A DNA stretch of 10,485 nucleotides from Candidatus Omnitrophota bacterium (GTDB lineage: Bacteria > Omnitrophota > Gorgyraeia > 2-02-FULL-51-18 > JAGOUK01), in assembly GCA_018061225.1 (NCBI GenBank), contig JAGOUK010000026.1:1-10485 (forward strand), written 5' to 3'. This document shows, piece after piece, positions 7,569 through 10,485 of the stretch. The notes below the pieces were generated by a model that made no database searches, had not been told where the DNA came from, and saw nothing but the letters and a program-made list of their open reading frames with translations. The translations under genes and the position numbers were made by a program. Position 1 is the stretch's first letter; each line of letters opens with the position of its first letter.

Positions 7569-10485
7569 TTATGCGGATCGGCCGGATTGCAGCAACGCCA
7601 GGGCCGTATCCGAGAGACGTTTGGCCAAGCGCGCGCCCATTTTGACAATCGAGACTTTTTTCCAATCGCCGATGGCTGCAATTTCCCGAACCCTTCCCTC
7701 TCTCAGCATGTTGGCCTGCTCGGCCGTGAGGCTCTTGTTGCGCGTCAGATGGCGCAGAAATTCCAAAGTAGGATCACCTTCCCGAATCGGAGATGATGAC
7801 GATAGCGCTAATTGCAGAATAAGCACCGCGTCCGGTGACCTCAAGCCTTCGTCCTGCGAAATCACCGCGCCCGACAAACCACGCATTGACAGACTATCCC
7901 CGCTCAAAGCCGCGGCCTTGGCTTCCGAAACGGTCAGATCGCCGATCACGTGCGCGTCCTCAGGAAACACTGATTCATCATGCGCGTGATTCTCAGTCAA
8001 GATTGATCGCGCGACGTCAAAATGTTTCCGATCTTCCTCTGTCCACTGAACGGAGGCAGCTTCATGAAGCGGTACACCCTTATACGTGAAGCGAATATGC
8101 CAATTTTGATCCCGATTTTCCTGCACGGCCGCCGCTAGGGCGATCAAGAACTTCACATAAACATCAGCGGCCGACTTGATCTGATCAGGCGCACTTTGGT
8201 CCCAATAGCGCGCGACATCATGAACCACATACCGGTCATCGCCAGACTGAATCAACTCAGCCACTTCGCCAACCACCTCTTCGAACGACTTGTGGTCCTC
8301 TGCGGCTGACGGCGTCACAGCCGGCTCCGCACGTTCTGACACGTGAATTCGATGAAAGGGTTGATCGATGCGGATGTGTGCCAATGGCGTTCGGGACCGG
8401 TCCGCGCGCACAGCGAAGTCACGCACCTGCGGCCCTTCGCGGCCGGCATCTTTCCGTCTGGCTGAGACGATCACGGCAATACGCGCGCCGGAGGATCCGC
8501 TGGGCAGCGCCCAGGCAAACTCTCGATCGGTACGGATCCGGCTCAATGTCAGCTTGTTCCCGGCAGATACACGATGTTCCAAATCCAAACCAACCAGATC
8601 CGGCTCAGATGCGCGCCTCGGCAGCAAACCAGCCGCTCCCACCAATCGCGGAACAGTTGTCCGCTCCGCCATCCGCGCGCCGGAGGGAGGCGTCGGACCA
8701 CGCCGGTTGAGCACCGGCTCCGAGGGATCAAAACCGGGAAGAATGCGCTGAAACGGAATCGGCTGCTCAAATTTCCGCTGAGGATACTGAGTTCTAAAAA
8801 ATTCAACTTCGCTCAACACATCGCGGAAAACATAAGGCTCGGCCCACCGAACATCTTTGGGGTGTCGGTTCAAAATGGTCAGCAGCCGAGTCATGCCGAT
8901 CGCGGTACTCGTGAGATAAATCCCCTCACGGCGCCGGTGAGACATATTCGCGGCAAAGCTCGCGACCTCATTGTATTGCTGGCCGTCAATCCGCACATCT
9001 GCCTGGCCGCCGAGGTTGGAATCTTTTTCATTAATGAAGATCGCCGGGTCAATTTCGAACTTGATACCGGTGTCGGGATACAGGCGTTTCAAGATTGTCT
9101 TGGTTGCTCTTAAGCGGCGTATCCTCGCCGGGATCTCGGCATATTTTTTCGTTAAATTAGTTTCTTCGTAAGGCAATCCATCGATCACGCGGCGCACGAA
9201 CCTGGTGATGAGCGGCTCAAGGCGGCCGGCCTCCTCGAGCGGGCGAAGAGACTCCGACAGCGTAGCCTTGGCCAAGGCGATGCGATCCGGGTCGCCTGAG
9301 GCGCGCGCCTCTGCCAGCGCGTTAAAAAGCGGTCTCAAACGGCGGATCTCCGTCAGATTGAGACCTGCAATTTCCAAAGTCCTACCCACGATTCCCCAGT
9401 GATCATTCATGCGGATGCGAATACCCGAGTCCGGGATCCCGATACTTCTTAGCGTTTGAATTAGGTGTGTGACCGTCCAAATATCCATCGCCTGCTGCGT
9501 CTGATCATTGGGATTACGGGCGTAAGTCTTCACATCCATTTGGCCAAACACGGTCTGCCGCCATCCGTCGGTCAGCCGGGCGGGGTCTTCCTTACGCAAT
9601 TGTGGTTCGAAGCTTGTGAAGGCGATCGGACCCCCGCCAAAACGATCAAGCACTCGCTCAACGCGGCGTAATTGTTTGGGCAGCTGAGAGCTGTCCGCAA
9701 CGGTCGATGTGTGATACCGTCTGACCTTATCCTTGTCCATTGATTCCGCCCGAATCCAGTCCAACCCAAAGTCAGCGTAGGTTGGATCATCGTCGATAGG
9801 TGAAACGTGTATGGTTCCCTTGGGAAGAGCCGGAACAATGTACTGCGTGTAATAGTCGTACTCTCTGTTAAATACATCGGCTTTAAAGCGGTTAATGTCT
9901 TCCAGGATGTGACTCGTCGGCTCGCCTTCAATATAGATGCGTCCCGCTTCCTCCGGACCCATGACGTCCACGCGGCGCCTGAGCCGGTCCAACAACCGCG
10001 GGCGAAGCGGCATTGGCACATTGAACAGATCCCGTACTTTATCCTGCAAATGCGTGAGGTTAAATCGGTCCTCATCCACAAAGCTCATCGGGTCTGATTG
10101 AATCGCTAATTGCAGGATCTGAACATCCTCGTCATCAAGCCATTCGCGCGCATAAGCGGAACCCAGCAGTCGGGCGGCCTCCTCGGCGAGAATTCGCACG
10201 GATTCGCTCTCCACTGGCAGTCCCCCCGTCAGATCCTGGGCGGCCGCGGCACTGACTCTCATCAGCTCATCGTTGGCTTCTGCGCGGACTGCCATGCCGT
10301 CCGCCATCCGCGCGCCGGATCCGGTGAGCAGATCGAGGGGTGTTTCGGGGTCGGTGAGATCGGTCAGATTGAGGACCGTGTCCAAGGCCCCGTTTTTGAT
10401 ATGCGACGGGGTCAGCCCCGGCAGCGACGGTTCATCCCCGTCCCAAAAACGAACGGTGCTGTCGGCGAAGCGGTGTGTCTGATAT
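7569..10485 (-). CDS. Very large protein of unknown function with a degenerate HisRS/HisZ-like core (5' end outside window)
   Basis: The frame is open from the TAA at 7571-7569 to the right edge (971 visible codons), so the real start lies beyond the window. A TTG at 10385 is only an internal leucine codon with open frame on both sides. Residue numbers here count from that TTG. I do not recognise the whole protein. Residues about 160-505 read as a class II tRNA synthetase core of HisRS/HisZ type. The motif 1-like segment is FNREYDYYTQYIVPAL (172-187). Motif 2 has the FRxE equivalent LRKE (263-266), then WRQ and FGQMDV (280-285). Motif 3 is AIGMTRLL (495-502). The HisRS motif RGLDYY is absent and GGRYD is reduced to GQQYN (468-472), so histidyl-tRNA synthesis is unlikely. 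The flanks are a helical N-terminal part, a Pro/Arg-rich linker (about 555-600), a beta-rich part (600-690) and a helical C-terminus. There are four GAR(M/L/I)A motifs and one internal duplication. No signal peptide can be judged without the start. The PPi-PEPCK gene follows 132 bases downstream. Confidence 0.85.
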   Translation of the reverse strand, partial: YQTHRFADSTVRFWDGDEPSLPGLTPSHIKNGALDTVLNLTDLTDPETPLDLLTGSGARMADGMAVRAEANDELMRVSAAAAQDLTGGLPVESESVRILAEEAARLLGSAYAREWLDDEDVQILQLAIQSDPMSFVDEDRFNLTHLQDKVRDLFNVPMPLRPRLLDRLRRRVDVMGPEEAGRIYIEGEPTSHILEDINRFKADVFNREYDYYTQYIVPALPKGTIHVSPIDDDPTYADFGLDWIRAESMDKDKVRRYHTSTVADSSQLPKQLRRVERVLDRFGGGPIAFTSFEPQLRKEDPARLTDGWRQTVFGQMDVKTYARNPNDQTQQAMDIWTVTHLIQTLRSIGIPDSGIRIRMNDHWGIVGRTLEIAGLNLTEIRRLRPLFNALAEARASGDPDRIALAKATLSESLRPLEEAGRLEPLITRFVRRVIDGLPYEETNLTKKYAEIPARIRRLRATKTILKRLYPDTGIKFEIDPAIFINEKDSNLGGQADVRIDGQQYNEVASFAANMSHRRREGIYLTSTAIGMTRLLTILNRHPKDVRWAEPYVFRDVLSEVEFFRTQYPQRKFEQPIPFQRILPGFDPSEPVLNRRGPTPPSGARMAERTTVPRLVGAAGLLPRRASEPDLVGLDLEHRVSAGNKLTLSRIRTDREFAWALPSGSSGARIAVIVSARRKDAGREGPQVRDFAVRADRSRTPLAHIRIDQPFHRIHVSERAEPAVTPSAAEDHKSFEEVVGEVAELIQSGDDRYVVHDVARYWDQSAPDQIKSAADVYVKFLIALAAAVQENRDQNWHIRFTYKGVPLHEAASVQWTEEDRKHFDVARSILTENHAHDESVFPEDAHVIGDLTVSEAKAAALSGDSLSMRGLSGAVISQDEGLRSPDAVLILQLALSSSSPIREGDPTLEFLRHLTRNKSLTAEQANMLREGRVREIAAIGDWKKVSIVKMGARLAKRLSDTALALLQSGRSA
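8665..8684 (-). repeat. 20-base exact repeat, copy 2, encoding SGARMA
   Basis: These 20 bases are identical to 10300-10319. In the large protein they encode residues 568-573 (SGARMA, followed by E), at the start of the Pro/Arg-rich region after the HisRS-like core. The sequence also differs at both flanks from copy 1, so only the motif itself is shared. Confidence 0.8.
10300..10319 (-). repeat. 20-base exact repeat, copy 1, encoding SGARMA
   Basis: These bases are identical to 8665-8684 and in the same reading frame. They encode residues 23-28 (SGARMA, followed by D) counted from 10385. Two diverged relatives of the motif lie in the same gene at 8475-8492 (SGARIA) and 7623-7640 (MGARLA). Confidence 0.8.

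Noticed and set aside
10386..10485. VRFWDGDE at the right edge as a WD40 repeat
   Set aside because: A single short resemblance with no second blade and no GH dipeptide at the expected spacing. Too little sequence to support it.

Overview
The window is GC-rich bacterial DNA, densely packed with genes, with no RNA gene, insertion sequence, CRISPR array or prophage signal that I can see. Gene content is mostly central carbon metabolism and looks chromosomal. Nothing fixes the taxon. The mix of a diphosphate-type PEP carboxykinase, a YidE-type transporter and a very large unfamiliar protein fits an uncultivated bacterial lineage better than a well-studied one, but that is only an impression.

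Layout. (1) 1-2189, minus strand: a transketolase gene (tkt, TTG start with a good Shine-Dalgarno) followed 45 bases downstream by the beginning of a transaldolase gene (tal) that leaves the window at its left edge. They form a non-oxidative pentose phosphate operon with a recognisable promoter at 2223-2250. (2) 2190-2283: a divergent promoter region. (3) 2284-3939, plus strand: a YidE/AspT-family membrane transporter with two central RCK_C (TrkA_C) domains, probably translated from a leaderless or nearly leaderless mRNA. (4) 3936-7436, minus strand: a 1166-residue protein that I recognise as the diphosphate (PPi)-dependent type of phosphoenolpyruvate carboxykinase. It converges on the transporter, and the two stop codons share the four bases TTAA. 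(5) 7437-7568: an intergenic region whose -10 box sits in the same 12-base block as the transporter promoter. (6) 7569-10485, minus strand: a very large open frame (971 visible residues) whose true start lies beyond the right edge.

How the genes fit together. Transketolase and transaldolase interconvert sugar phosphates. PPi-PEPCK connects oxaloacetate and PEP using diphosphate/phosphate instead of a nucleotide. Together they point to a flexible, possibly diphosphate-saving carbon metabolism. The most unusual item is the large protein at the right end. Its middle third carries what I read as all three class II aminoacyl-tRNA synthetase motifs in the HisRS/HisZ style, but the histidine-recognition motifs have decayed. 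That core is embedded in unfamiliar flanking regions that contain four GAR(M/L/I)A motifs and one internal duplication. This is the best candidate here for an undescribed system.
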